The position numbers and the translations under genes were made by a program. Positions 1-7,110 of a stretch of 64,000 nt of DNA are shown here, piece by piece. The notes beneath the pieces are model-generated. The model searched no databases and was not told where the DNA came from. It worked only from the letters and a program-made list of their open reading frames with translations. The DNA comes from Butyrivibrio fibrisolvens. GTDB lineage: Bacteria; Bacillota; Clostridia; Lachnospirales; Lachnospiraceae. Position 1 is the first letter of the stretch; each line of letters begins with the position of its first letter. The DNA lies in the NCBI RefSeq assembly GCF_037113525.1, contig NZ_CP146963.1, positions 3,906,001 through 3,970,000 of the forward strand, written 5' to 3'.

Positions 1-104
1 TGCTTGAGAAGGTCAGCATCAATCATATGATACAGACTCGTAAAGACTGGCTTAGCTGTTCGCGCTGATATTTCTGCTATTCTTTCCAATTTCGTTGTCA
101 TCAT
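1..104 (-). CDS. ltrA: Group II intron reverse transcriptase/maturase, N-terminus only
   Basis: The first 34 codons of an intron-encoded protein run off the left edge. The protein begins MMTTKLERIAEISA and continues with VFTSLYHMIDADLLK, the N-terminal RT-0 signature of LtrA-type maturases (FTSLxHxID). A GGAGGAA ribosome site sits directly upstream of the ATG at 104. The protein would bind domain IV of its own intron, help splicing and drive retrohoming. Whether the rest is intact cannot be seen here. Confidence 0.85.
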   Translation of the reverse strand, partial: MMTTKLERIAEISARTAKPVFTSLYHMIDADLLK

Positions 105-584
105 TTCCTCCGTCCCTGAGTACGGATGATGTGTCCTCAGAAAGACCGTTACTATGTAGCTCCCTTCCCTCCATCGGAATTACCCGACTTCATCAGTACT
201 ATGAAGCTATCCGACTGCCTGCAGTTCATTTGATATCCTCCAAGCTACGTTGGTATATCATACTCTTGTACGAGAAACTGCAGGCTCTCCCCAGTTGATG
301 TTTACTCATAATGTTTAGCATGAATGGCCCTATGACCCCGCCGCGCCGAGCATCGCTCACCATATCGTGATACTCGATATTGTCTTCCGAGTCAGCAAAT
401 CCGTCGACCATGCGGATACATAACTTTTCGAGGCTCAATAGCATTTCATCCCTGCTAACTCGCTGTCTACGCTTCGCACCAGCCGTTACCGACTGCTACG
501 CAAGACTCGCTATTTGCTGATTGGTTAGACCTTTGCAAAGCAGGATTCTCACCTACTTGATTAAACACCCTTAGCTGGGCGCAC
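1..584 (-). mobile_element. Group II intron (Ll.LtrB-like), 5' part, cut by window edge
   Basis: Read on the minus strand, the stretch starts at 584 with GTGCGCCCAGCTAAGGGTGT, very close to the 5' end of the lactococcal group IIA intron Ll.LtrB (GTGCGCCCAGATAGGGTGT). About 480 nt of structured, non-coding sequence follow, fitting domains I to IV, and then the reverse-transcriptase reading frame opens at 104. The insertion point is 9 bp past the stop of the GNAT gene ending at 594. Domains V and VI and the 3' end lie outside the window. Several short open frames in 120-590 are only by-products of the RNA. The 5' end is seen directly; the class is an inference from similarity. Confidence 0.85.
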
Positions 585-593
585 TGCTGGAAT

Positions 594-1118
594 TTAAACA
601 TCTTTAGCCAAATAAAGTAAAAGATCATCATCATTGATGCAGGGGGCATACTGTTCTAATTGTTTCCCTTTATACCAAACTCCGCTGCCATCAAAATTGT
701 AACCTCTTTTTACATACATCCTCTGGGCTGGTCCATATCCAGAATGAACCCCAACTGCCAAGTAAACTTTATCGGAAACTTTTGACGCCTCTTTTTCAAC
801 AGCATCCAAAAGCCTATTTCCAATACCTTTATTATGAACATCAAAGAAAACTGTCAGATCTTCAATTTCAGGATAGCCTTGATTTCCCCAAGGACCTTCT
901 GTAGGATTCAGAACCAGAGTACATTGCCCGGAGACTCTGCCATCATACTCTGCGATAAAAACAAATCTTTTACCATCCTCCTGTTCTTTATAATACTTTT
1001 CATATGTATCTACGGAAGGATGCCAGCCATACGAAAAATATGTATCATAAAGGATTTTTGCATCTTCAGGAATCATGCTCCTAATTCTTATAGTTCCATC
1101 ATCATAATACGTAACCAT
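594..1118 (-). CDS. GNAT family N-acetyltransferase
   Basis: A 174-residue GNAT-fold protein expected to move an acetyl group from acetyl-CoA to an unknown amine. The core is visible: an acceptor-side N-terminus (RSMIPEDAKILYDTY), the strand FVFIAEYDGRVSGQCTL, the acetyl-CoA pocket region IEDLTVFFDVHNKGIGNRLL with the G-x-G-x-R loop modified to KGIGNRL, and the C-terminal GYGPAQRMYVKRGY motif. The start at 1118 has an AAGGTGG ribosome site. The group II intron lies 9 bp after the stop, so the reading frame is intact but its transcript carries the intron. The histidine phosphatase gene lies 41 bp upstream. Substrate unknown. Confidence 0.85.
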   Translation of the reverse strand: MVTYYDDGTIRIRSMIPEDAKILYDTYFSYGWHPSVDTYEKYYKEQEDGKRFVFIAEYDGRVSGQCTLVLNPTEGPWGNQGYPEIEDLTVFFDVHNKGIGNRLLDAVEKEASKVSDKVYLAVGVHSGYGPAQRMYVKRGYNFDGSGVWYKGKQLEQYAPCINDDDLLLYLAKDV

Positions 1119-1159
1119 CTTTAACCACCTTTATCATAATCCTAGTCATACCATCTCCA

Positions 1160-1756
1160 TTAAAGCCGTGTTCTTATATCTTTCAGTTCCTCGATACTGA
1201 ATTCAATAGGTGACGCATTGTCAACCTCAATTGTATGCGACTGCTCAAAGGGTATATTTCTTTTCATAGCAAGAAGCGTCATGATTACAGCTCCGTGTGA
1301 TATTATCAGGAGGTTCTTATCTGAAGAAGTGTTGTGCTGACCAAGAATATAATCAAGTGCTTTAAACAGTCTTTCCATAACCATTTGATATGATTCGCCG
1401 TCAGGGGTGCAATTATATCTCTTATTTGAAAGCCACAGCTCATGCTCTTCATCATATAAAGAAAGAATCTCATCCCAGGTATGCCCTTCAAACAATCCCA
1501 GATTCATTTCTTCCAAGCCTCTAACTATTTCATATCCTGTATGGAAATGCTCATCTACTATCTGCGCAGTTTTTACAGCTCTAGCCTGATAGCTGGTGTA
1601 TATCTTTTCAAAAGAAATATCTATTTCCTCAAGTCTTTTGCAAAGCAGCTGTGCTTGCGCTATTCCATTTTCATTTAATGGAATGTCAGTTGTGCCCTGC
1701 ACTTTTCCTAGAGTATTCCAATCTGTTTGTCCGTGTCTCGCAAAATATATCTTCAC
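1160..1756 (-). CDS. Histidine phosphatase family protein (phosphoglycerate mutase-like)
   Basis: A 198-residue cytoplasmic phosphatase of the histidine phosphatase superfamily. The catalytic FARHGQTDWN motif (RHG, the phospho-accepting His) is at residues 5-14, followed by GTTDIPLNENG. The second catalytic histidine is in IISHGAVI near residue 154. The start codon is GTG, overlapping by four bases (GTGA) with the stop of a short open frame upstream, the arrangement of a translationally coupled operon whose first gene has been lost. Such proteins dephosphorylate sugar phosphates, cobalamin intermediates or phosphoserine; the substrate here cannot be told from sequence. Confidence 0.85.
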   Translation of the reverse strand: MKIYFARHGQTDWNTLGKVQGTTDIPLNENGIAQAQLLCKRLEEIDISFEKIYTSYQARAVKTAQIVDEHFHTGYEIVRGLEEMNLGLFEGHTWDEILSLYDEEHELWLSNKRYNCTPDGESYQMVMERLFKALDYILGQHNTSSDKNLLIISHGAVIMTLLAMKRNIPFEQSHTIEVDNASPIEFSIEELKDIRTRL

Positions 1757-1860
1757 AATTCCCTCTTTTCATACTCCATGCGAATAAAATCTTTGGCATC
1801 CTCAGAAGTTGTAAATCTTTTAAATTTTGACACCGGATTTCCAAAGAAAAGCCTCAGCCC
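1753..1860 (-). pseudogene. 3' remnant of a gene once coupled to the histidine phosphatase
   Basis: An open frame of about 35 codons ends in TGA inside the GTG start of the phosphatase gene (GTGA overlap). It reads FFGNPVSKFKRFTTSEDAKD and on to MEYEKREL, looks like genuine coding sequence, has no good start and is preceded by an in-frame stop at 1861-1863. It is probably the C-terminus of a truncated gene. The product is not recognised. Confidence 0.35.
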
Positions 1861-1884
1861 TTAGCAAATGTCCTAAGGCTGAGG
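1852..1884. terminator. Hairpin, possible terminator
   Basis: CCTCAGCCCTTAG and CCTAAGGCTGAGG form a stem of about 12 bp with one bulge around a loop near CAAATGT. There is no clear U-tract on either strand. It lies at the edge of the gene remnant and may mark the deletion point or end transcription from the left. Confidence 0.35.
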
Positions 1885-2221
1885 TTCGTTAGTTTTGCTA
1901 CTTAAATTATATATCGTTTTGGCTCTGTGTGTAATAAATTTGGTACATAATTAATATACATCAGAAGACCGGAACAGTTAGGGTGTTAAAATTAAATGAA
2001 AAGCAGTATGACAGTATATATCTTCTTTCAGGAGAATTAGACTATCAGGAAAAAACAGTCGGAAGAAACTGCCATATAATGATATAATTGGGACACGTGA
2101 ATCATATCTTGTATCAGAGTAAAGACAATATTTAGTGTCTGTGTTTTATTCAGATACAAGATGTGATACAAACACGATAGTCACAAATGTGACCCTCGTT
2201 CAACTGAAAGGGAGAAAAGAA
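1885..2221. other. Intergenic region, no convincing gene
   Basis: Contains a weak 34-codon open frame beginning with GTG at 1984 on the plus strand, a TATAAT-like box near 2083-2088, and a 10-bp inverted pair ATCTTGTATC (2106-2115) / GATACAAGAT (2153-2162). It also has a perfect 14-bp palindrome GTCACAAATGTGAC at 2180-2193. These could form the promoter and operator of the lipoprotein gene, but none is proven. Confidence 0.3.
2138..2162 (+). repeat. 25-bp direct repeat, copy 1
   Basis: TCTGTGTTTTATTCAGATAC followed by AAGAT occurs here, upstream of the lipoprotein gene, and again at 2784-2808 downstream of it. The match is exact over 25 bases. Confidence 0.9.
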
Positions 2222-2725
2222 GTGTTTAAAGGAAAAATGAAAAAGTTTGTTGGTATTATCGGTGTGCTTGTGCTCATGCTGTCGCTTGTTGCATGCGGAG
2301 ATACGAGAACAGCGCAGGAGAAAGAGGCAGTTAACACGATTATGGAGAATGCTGTCAGGATTGATGTTCAGTACGGGTTTTCGCTAGGAGATGTGACCAC
2401 GGTTAAAAAGATTTGTACGGCGATTTTTTATAGAAACTCGGAGCTGTTTCGTCTGACTGTTGCAGAAAACGGCGAACAGAAGCAAGGAGACTTCGGAAGA
2501 GAAGAATATGATAAGCTGAAAGACACTATTGTTTCACTTCAGCCGGTAGCTAATGAGAATTTTGCGGATGAAGAAGAAATTTCCGGAAAAACTGAAGATC
2601 ACGGCTTCATAATAGTTTACTATTTGGTAGATGGCAAAGAGGAACCGGAGAAGAGTTACTTCAGGGTTTCCGATACAAAGAAGTTAAACGAGTATATTGA
2701 TGAGTTGGAGTTGCAGTGTAAGTAA
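2222..2725 (+). CDS. Small lipoprotein of unknown function
   Basis: One of the few plus-strand genes, encoding about 167 residues. A lysine-rich start (KMKKFVG) is followed by a hydrophobic stretch IIGVLVLMLSLV and the lipobox LVAC, so the protein should be cleaved before Cys and anchored to the outer face of the membrane. The mature part is charged and rich in E, D and K, with no motif I recognise. GTG at 2222 is preferred because GGGAG lies seven bases upstream; ATG at 2237 is an alternative and both keep the signal peptide. The gene is flanked by 25-bp direct repeats. Function unknown. Confidence 0.75.
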   Translation: MFKGKMKKFVGIIGVLVLMLSLVACGDTRTAQEKEAVNTIMENAVRIDVQYGFSLGDVTTVKKICTAIFYRNSELFRLTVAENGEQKQGDFGREEYDKLKDTIVSLQPVANENFADEEEISGKTEDHGFIIVYYLVDGKEEPEKSYFRVSDTKKLNEYIDELELQCK

Positions 2726-2736
2726 AGGTAAACGGC

Positions 2737-2856
2737 ATGAATTACGGACAGTTTTATTATAATGATGTTGCACAAACCCTCTATCTGTGTTTTATTCAGA
2801 TACAAGATTTTGATTCGCTTGACGAGATGGAGAAATACTTCTTCATAATTAAGTAA
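2737..2856 (+). CDS. Small ORF after the lipoprotein gene
   Basis: A 39-codon frame starts with ATG 11 bp after the lipoprotein stop and has AAAGG eight bases upstream. The peptide starts MNYGQFYYNDVAQ and ends DEMEKYFFIIK. It has no recognisable domain. It could be a small operon partner or the tail of a larger gene partly copied to the other side of the lipoprotein gene. Real expression is uncertain. Confidence 0.4.
   Translation: MNYGQFYYNDVAQTLYLCFIQIQDFDSLDEMEKYFFIIK
2784..2808 (+). repeat. 25-bp direct repeat, copy 2
   Basis: Second exact copy of the repeat at 2138-2162. This copy lies inside a 39-codon open frame, where it encodes LCFIQIQD. Confidence 0.9.
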
Positions 2857-2931
2857 AAGAATCTGTGCCAAATTGAGAGTTTGAAATTTTTTCTATAAAT
2901 AGGAATCTTCTATGATAATTTAGATTTATGA

Positions 2932-2960
2932 GGGAGCAATCAGATTGGTTGCCCCCTTTA
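2932..2960 (+). terminator. Weak hairpin after the lipoprotein operon
   Basis: GGGAGCAA and TTGCCCCC pair with one mismatch and are followed by TTTATT. This is a modest candidate terminator for the plus-strand lipoprotein unit. Confidence 0.4.
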
Positions 2961-3052
2961 TTGACTATACAATCAGCATATTTATAAGTCAAATACTAAT
3001 TGGTTTTTGTAAGAAGATGTTGTAAGATTTTGAATGTGATTTTATTTTTGAA

Positions 3053-3110
3053 TTGAACTAAGTCGCTGCGCGACGGCCTGCCAAGGCTGTGGCGCAGCGA
3101 CTTAGTTCAA
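3053..3110. repeat. Long perfect palindrome, 19-bp arms
   Basis: TTGAACTAAGTCGCTGCGC at 3053-3071 is exactly inverted at 3092-3110 around a 20-nt GC-rich loop. Neither strand has a U-tract, so it is not a standard terminator. It begins just past the nitrilase stop (3119). It resembles the palindromic mini-elements left by IS200/IS605-type transposons or a REP-like unit; its role is unknown. Confidence 0.75.
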
Positions 3111-3118
3111 CTGGAATA

Positions 3119-3883
3119 TTATGGTTCAATGCCCTTTGCATTTGAACTAACCGGAACATAAAGAATACTTTCTTCCCCGGCAGGTGTTTGGCATTTAATT
3201 CTGCCGTCCTGAAAATAAGCTGCCCCACCTTTGGCTATCTCAGATCCTTCTCTGTCCAAACATACCGAATTTACAAGACATACATCATGGCCAAAACGCA
3301 CAGACTGTTCAGCATACTCGTATTTAATGGTTTTATTCCATTCTTCGTAATTGAAATCCGTGTAAACTGGCCAGAGAACAATATCTGCATTTAGTTCCTT
3401 CATCTGTTCAACATATACATCATCCCAGAGATCTCCGCATAAACCTACTGCAAAATTCTTATCCTCAAATAAGAATGTGTGAAAACCATCTCCCTCTTTG
3501 TATTGCAAATCGGCTACTGGTTCCTTCCATCCAACAGAAACCCTGCGGAAATTATCGAGGATCTCCCCGTCTTTGTCCACGGTCAACTGACTACTGAACA
3601 AACTGCCCTCTGTTTTCTCAATATAACCAAAGGACACTGCAACGGAGTATTCTTTTGCAGTTTTCCTTATCTCATCGATAATCGGATCATTCATTTTGAC
3701 AGCAATGCTCTTATCACTATCATAATTCCATGAAAGCGAATCAAAACCTTGTAAAAAGGTCTCACCAAATAGAACAATGTCGGCTTGCTTGTACCCGTGG
3801 TCGCGGATTACAGTTTTAATCTTCTCTTTGTTGTATGTAATATTGCCGTTCCTAAAACCAACGGCTGCCAAGGCGATCATCAT
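3119..3883 (-). CDS. Carbon-nitrogen hydrolase (nitrilase superfamily)
   Basis: A 254-residue cytoplasmic amidase-like protein. The nitrilase triad is visible: glutamate in VLFGETFLQGF, the basic catalytic region in NFRRVSVGWKEP, and the nucleophilic cysteine in GLCGDLWDD. The exact lysine position departs from the usual YRK motif, so substrate range may differ from omega-amidases. Length is normal for the family. The gene stands alone between the palindrome at 3053-3110 and the ABC exporter. The start at ATG 3883 has a GGGAG site. Likely hydrolyses an amide or nitrile of unknown identity. Confidence 0.85.
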   Translation of the reverse strand: MMIALAAVGFRNGNITYNKEKIKTVIRDHGYKQADIVLFGETFLQGFDSLSWNYDSDKSIAVKMNDPIIDEIRKTAKEYSVAVSFGYIEKTEGSLFSSQLTVDKDGEILDNFRRVSVGWKEPVADLQYKEGDGFHTFLFEDKNFAVGLCGDLWDDVYVEQMKELNADIVLWPVYTDFNYEEWNKTIKYEYAEQSVRFGHDVCLVNSVCLDREGSEIAKGGAAYFQDGRIKCQTPAGEESILYVPVSSNAKGIEP

Positions 3884-3963
3884 AGCTTTTCTCCCACTTT
3901 CATAGTAAATTATTCGGGAATACTATATCGATATTTCTTTGATGATACTATATCTAAATGCTG

Positions 3964-4010
3964 AAAAAAAGAGACTTTCTGAAGAATCATCCTCAGAAAA
4001 TCTCTTTTTA
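3964..4010 (-). terminator. Rho-independent terminator of the second ABC exporter
   Basis: On the minus strand a stem of AGAGATTTTCTGA and TCAGAAAGTCTCT, with one mismatch, is followed by seven T. It starts directly after the exporter stop codon at 4012. The opposite strand also carries a T-run, so it may work in both directions. Confidence 0.8.
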
Positions 4011-4011
4011 T

Positions 4012-5703
4012 TTATACATTTAATTCAGCAATCATTTTAAATCCATATAAAAGTCCCTTTGCTCTCATAAGGTCACTAAATGTTCCACGCTCCTGTATCC
4101 TTCCGGATTTCATGACGAGAACTTCATCCGCCTTATTAAGCGTCGCATCATTGATACGGTGTGTGATCATGATTACAGTTACACCTTCAATGTTCATGAT
4201 AAGCTCTTCAATATAGCGCTCCTTTGATACATCAAGATTAGATGTAATTTCATCCAAGATAAAAACTTTTGCACCTGCAAGAAGTGCTCTGGCAATACCA
4301 ATTCGCTGCTTCTCTCCACCGGAAAGATTGTAGCCGTTTCCATTTATTCTTGTATTCACCCCATCTTCAAGGTTGCCTATGTATTCCGTAAGTCCAGCGT
4401 TATCAATAGCTTTCTGCAATTCTTCATCAGAATAGTTTTTAAACAGAGTTATATTATTCCGAATTGTATCATCAAAAAGGAATACTTCCTGCTGCATGTA
4501 ATTCACAACGCTGTAGAGCTGCTTATCAGGAATATCACTGATATTCTTGTTTCCAAGAAGCACTCTTCCCTTTGTATTCTCAGACATTTTTAGGAACAGT
4601 TTTACCAAAGTGGACTTGCCACATCCGCTATCGCCCATGATTATGTACTTCTTTCCCTGTTTAAACTCTACTTCAACGTCTTTTAGTACCTTCTTATCCC
4701 CGAAACAAACTTGGACATTTTCAGCTTTTAACGTATAGTCTTCATCAAGCGGCTGAGTTTCTGCTACGTTATCGAAATCAACCTCCGAGCATTTCTTTAA
4801 TTTATCAACAACAACTGATACTGACTTTAGGCTTGTTATAAACATGGGCACTTCCTGGAATGGCGCCAGTATTCCTCCAATAAGCTGCGAAAGAGCAAGT
4901 ATCGTACCAATGTTTATCTTACCAAGGTAGACAAATACCGCACTTGTAATAATTGTCATAACATAGCCTACTTGCGAACACATAATAGATATATATGCAA
5001 TACGGTAGTTTGTCTTAACAAGGTTGCACTCGGCCTCTTCGCTCGCTTCATTTCTTTCCTCTGTTTGCTTCTTTATCTTTGAAAAGACAGAATAAAGCTT
5101 TATAGTATTGAAGCCTATAAGCGCATCAGAGATTACACTTTGATACTCTGCCGATGCAGTAGAAGCCTGAGTAGAATTCTTCTTTAACCTCTCCTGAAAT
5201 ATCTTTGGTATAAAAACAGAAAACATTGCAATAAGCACATTTATGAAGCAGATTACAGGATTGACTCTGATAAGCGCTATTACAGTTACAATGAAACTTG
5301 TTGTAACCCTATAAATGCCGCATACGCTGTCAAAGTAGTCAGTACTGATCTTTTTGACATCTCTCTGCATCATAGAAACATAATATGATGGTGGTTCTTT
5401 CCTGAATTCTTGAAAGCTTTTATTCATTATTCCTGTGAAAAGATCATTCTTAAGAGCTATAAGGAACTCTTTCCTCAGATTCTCGCGAGATATTTTATGA
5501 AAATAGGCAACTGACATATCTGCAATAACTATAAACATGAAAGCTGCTATCATTTTCATCATCAATGTAAAATTTCCCTGTGTAGAAACCGTTATAAGCG
5601 GTTCAAGAGATAATGAAAACAGAACTGATGTGATTGCCATTGCGGGTGAAAGAAGCATGTAAATAATGAGTTTTTTCTTGTTATAAAAAAAGTATTTATT
5701 CAA
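4012..5703 (-). CDS. ABC exporter, fused membrane and ATPase domains
   Basis: A protein of about 563 residues with six hydrophobic helices in the first half and one nucleotide-binding domain. Walker A GDSGCGKST, signature LSGGEKQRIGIARAL, Walker B VFILDEITSNLD and H-loop MITHRIN are all intact, so the site should hydrolyse ATP. It belongs to the type I exporters that move peptides, drugs or lipids outward, and would work as a dimer, perhaps with the exporter at 7548. TTG at 5703 is taken as start because GGAG lies seven bases upstream; no ATG is nearby. Its leader carries a promoter, a leader peptide and two hairpins, pointing to induction by attenuation. Confidence 0.85.
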   Translation of the reverse strand: MNKYFFYNKKKLIIYMLLSPAMAITSVLFSLSLEPLITVSTQGNFTLMMKMIAAFMFIVIADMSVAYFHKISRENLRKEFLIALKNDLFTGIMNKSFQEFRKEPPSYYVSMMQRDVKKISTDYFDSVCGIYRVTTSFIVTVIALIRVNPVICFINVLIAMFSVFIPKIFQERLKKNSTQASTASAEYQSVISDALIGFNTIKLYSVFSKIKKQTEERNEASEEAECNLVKTNYRIAYISIMCSQVGYVMTIITSAVFVYLGKINIGTILALSQLIGGILAPFQEVPMFITSLKSVSVVVDKLKKCSEVDFDNVAETQPLDEDYTLKAENVQVCFGDKKVLKDVEVEFKQGKKYIIMGDSGCGKSTLVKLFLKMSENTKGRVLLGNKNISDIPDKQLYSVVNYMQQEVFLFDDTIRNNITLFKNYSDEELQKAIDNAGLTEYIGNLEDGVNTRINGNGYNLSGGEKQRIGIARALLAGAKVFILDEITSNLDVSKERYIEELIMNIEGVTVIMITHRINDATLNKADEVLVMKSGRIQERGTFSDLMRAKGLLYGFKMIAELNV

Positions 5704-5740
5704 AGGTTTTCTCCAATCTATAATTTGATAAAGCAAAACA

Positions 5741-5776
5741 AAAACTGCTCTGCATACTTTTCTGTACGCAAAGCAG
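5741..5776 (-). terminator. Attenuator terminator in the exporter leader
   Basis: On the minus strand ACTGCTTTGCGTAC pairs with GTATGCAGAGCAGT (two mismatches) and is followed by TTTTTGTTTT. It lies only about 35 nt before the TTG start of the exporter, so it would stop transcription before the gene unless prevented. Confidence 0.75.
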
Positions 5777-5825
5777 TCCTATACCATTGTTAGCCTATTA
5801 TAGAAAGGCAAGGTGGCACAGATAA

Positions 5826-5897
5826 TCTGATATAAGCGTACAAAAATAAAACCTGTCATGCAGGTAGTAACTATCTTTGTTCAGCTTTTATATCAGA
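5826..5897 (-). promoter_or_regulatory. Attenuator stem enclosing a first hairpin
   Basis: TCTGATATAAGC at 5826-5837 is inverted as GCTTTTATATCAGA at 5884-5897, giving a long-range stem. Between the arms is a short hairpin (ACCTG-CATGA-CAGGT on the minus strand, 5851-5865) followed by TTTATTTTT, itself a weak terminator. The 5' arm overlaps the last codon and stop of the leader peptide, so a translating or stalled ribosome would decide the fold. Confidence 0.65.
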
Positions 5898-5913
5898 AAA
5901 CCTTATTGCTCAT
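5893..5913 (-). CDS. Leader peptide MSNKVF
   Basis: A six-codon open frame with a GAGG site ten bases upstream, about 40 nt downstream of a good promoter and immediately before the attenuator stem. Its position is that of the regulatory peptides found before antibiotic-resistance genes controlled by ribosome-mediated attenuation. Too short for homology, so this rests on context. Confidence 0.55.
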   Translation of the reverse strand: MSNKVF

Positions 5914-5950
5914 CCTTTATTTACCTCAATTTGTTTTTTAAAGCGATTTT

Positions 5951-5979
5951 ATGTTACCATAACCCCAAAAATCTTGCAA
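5951..5979 (-). promoter_or_regulatory. Promoter of the attenuated exporter
   Basis: On the minus strand TTGCAA, a 17-bp spacer and TAACAT preceded by TGG (extended -10). It separates the exporter from the upstream cysteine-protein gene as its own transcription unit. Confidence 0.6.
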
Positions 5980-6140
5980 GTCATTATTCGCAAGACTTGA
6001 GGGCTTATAATTGCCTTCGCCAATTATGCTGATGTAATGTCAGTATAATGTACTGAACATCATAGGTTGAACTAATCATCCGGTTACATAACTCCACTAA
6101 TCGTTGAGAAAAACAGTCCAATAGTTGTGAAAATCCGAAC

Positions 6141-6965
6141 TCATACTATTCGTTCCAGTTCCTGCCGGATAAGCATTTTCCATCTATAACAAACACTTTG
6201 AAGTAGCTCCATATCAAAACAATCAGACAGTACTACATCATCTCTTTTGTCCTTAAGCGCCACCTGAACAAATACCTTTTGAAGGGACTTCATGTCCTCT
6301 AAAACTGCGTCCTGTCCGATAAGCTTCATCATAGACGGTCCATCTAATAGAAGCGGCCTGAATAGACCAAACTCTTTCTCAAGGATTTCCTGATTGGAAT
6401 GTTGTACGGCGCAAAAATCGTCCATATCTCTTTGTAGGTTATCAAGGTTCTTTAGTGATTGCTCCAAAAGGGCTGTGAAATCAACCATTCTGACTTCGGT
6501 GGGAGTTATGGTTGCGACTACTGTTTTGTCACGTACTCTTTCTTCAAGCTCATTTGCCGTGAACTTAAATTCATCCGGGTCAGATCCACCTTCATGCTTA
6601 TTATTCATGAAGGCCGCCTTTCCATCTTCCATTCCCTTAAAAACAACAGCATGATAATGGAGCCTGCCGTTATCCATCCTTATGCCCAGCATCGCAGTAT
6701 CTTTTCCTTGAAGACAGTTGAACACATCCGACCTGTCCACCCATTCTTCTGTGATTTCATAGCCATGAGCATTAAGATAAACATCGAACCATTTCTTTTG
6801 TTGCAGCATTGGCCCTGCAATATAGCCATCTTCGTTTTTGTCAATCATGAACGGGAGTTTCATTGCAAGAGCAATCTCGTAATCCTCTACATCAATGCCC
6901 TTTTTCTCAAGCATGTTTGCAAGCCCTGCATAGGAGCAGGAAGAATTAAAAGTCATATACTTCAT
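6141..6965 (-). CDS. C39/BtrH-like cysteine protein with helical C-terminus
   Basis: A 274-residue protein. Residues 1-125 look like a papain-fold domain: Cys10 in FNSSCSYAGLANML, a histidine pair at 103-105 in RLHYHAVVFKG, and Asn121/122 in AAFMNNKHEGG. This is the C-H-N/D order of C39 peptidases and of the BtrH N-terminal acyl-transfer domain. Residues 150-274 are helical and lack a known motif. Start ATG 6965 has a GAGGGGG site. Flanked by two ABC exporters and a ribbon-helix-helix gene, it may process or modify a peptide or aminoacyl product. No double-glycine precursor gene was found nearby, so a protease role is only a possibility. Confidence 0.6.
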   Translation of the reverse strand: MKYMTFNSSCSYAGLANMLEKKGIDVEDYEIALAMKLPFMIDKNEDGYIAGPMLQQKKWFDVYLNAHGYEITEEWVDRSDVFNCLQGKDTAMLGIRMDNGRLHYHAVVFKGMEDGKAAFMNNKHEGGSDPDEFKFTANELEERVRDKTVVATITPTEVRMVDFTALLEQSLKNLDNLQRDMDDFCAVQHSNQEILEKEFGLFRPLLLDGPSMMKLIGQDAVLEDMKSLQKVFVQVALKDKRDDVVLSDCFDMELLQSVCYRWKMLIRQELERIV

Positions 6966-7027
6966 AAATAGCCCCCTCGTCTTTTCTTTTCTCTCAATTT
7001 AGCAGTACCAATCCCTCAAAACAAGGC

Positions 7028-7099
7028 TTTAAATACAGTGTTTATCTGTGGTATAATATATACAGGAAGAGAGGATGCCACAAATGTGACATCCTTTTT
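7028..7099 (+). promoter_or_regulatory. Plus-strand promoter followed at once by a terminator
   Basis: TGGTATAAT (extended -10, TATAAT at 7052-7057) with a weak TTTAAA -35 is followed by AGGATGCCACA-AA-TGTGACATCCT (one mismatch) and TTTTT at 7095-7099. A transcript of only about 35-40 nt would result, divergent from the cysteine-protein gene. It could be a tiny RNA or a fortuitous pairing. The hairpin also lies between the two minus-strand genes. Confidence 0.45.
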
Positions 7100-7110
7100 A
7101 ATGGCTTTAA

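Noticed and set aside
95..590. Several open frames in both directions
   Set aside because: They lie in the structured RNA part of the group II intron, lack ribosome sites and show no protein-like composition.
2180..2193. GTCACAAATGTGAC palindrome as a Crp/Fnr operator, also near 7079
   Set aside because: Spacing does not match the Crp (TGTGA-N6-TCACA) or Fnr consensus, and the second copy is imperfect.
5741..5979. Exporter leader as a T-box or other riboswitch
   Set aside because: No T-box sequence (TGGNACCGCG) and no known aptamer; the leader peptide and paired hairpins fit attenuation.
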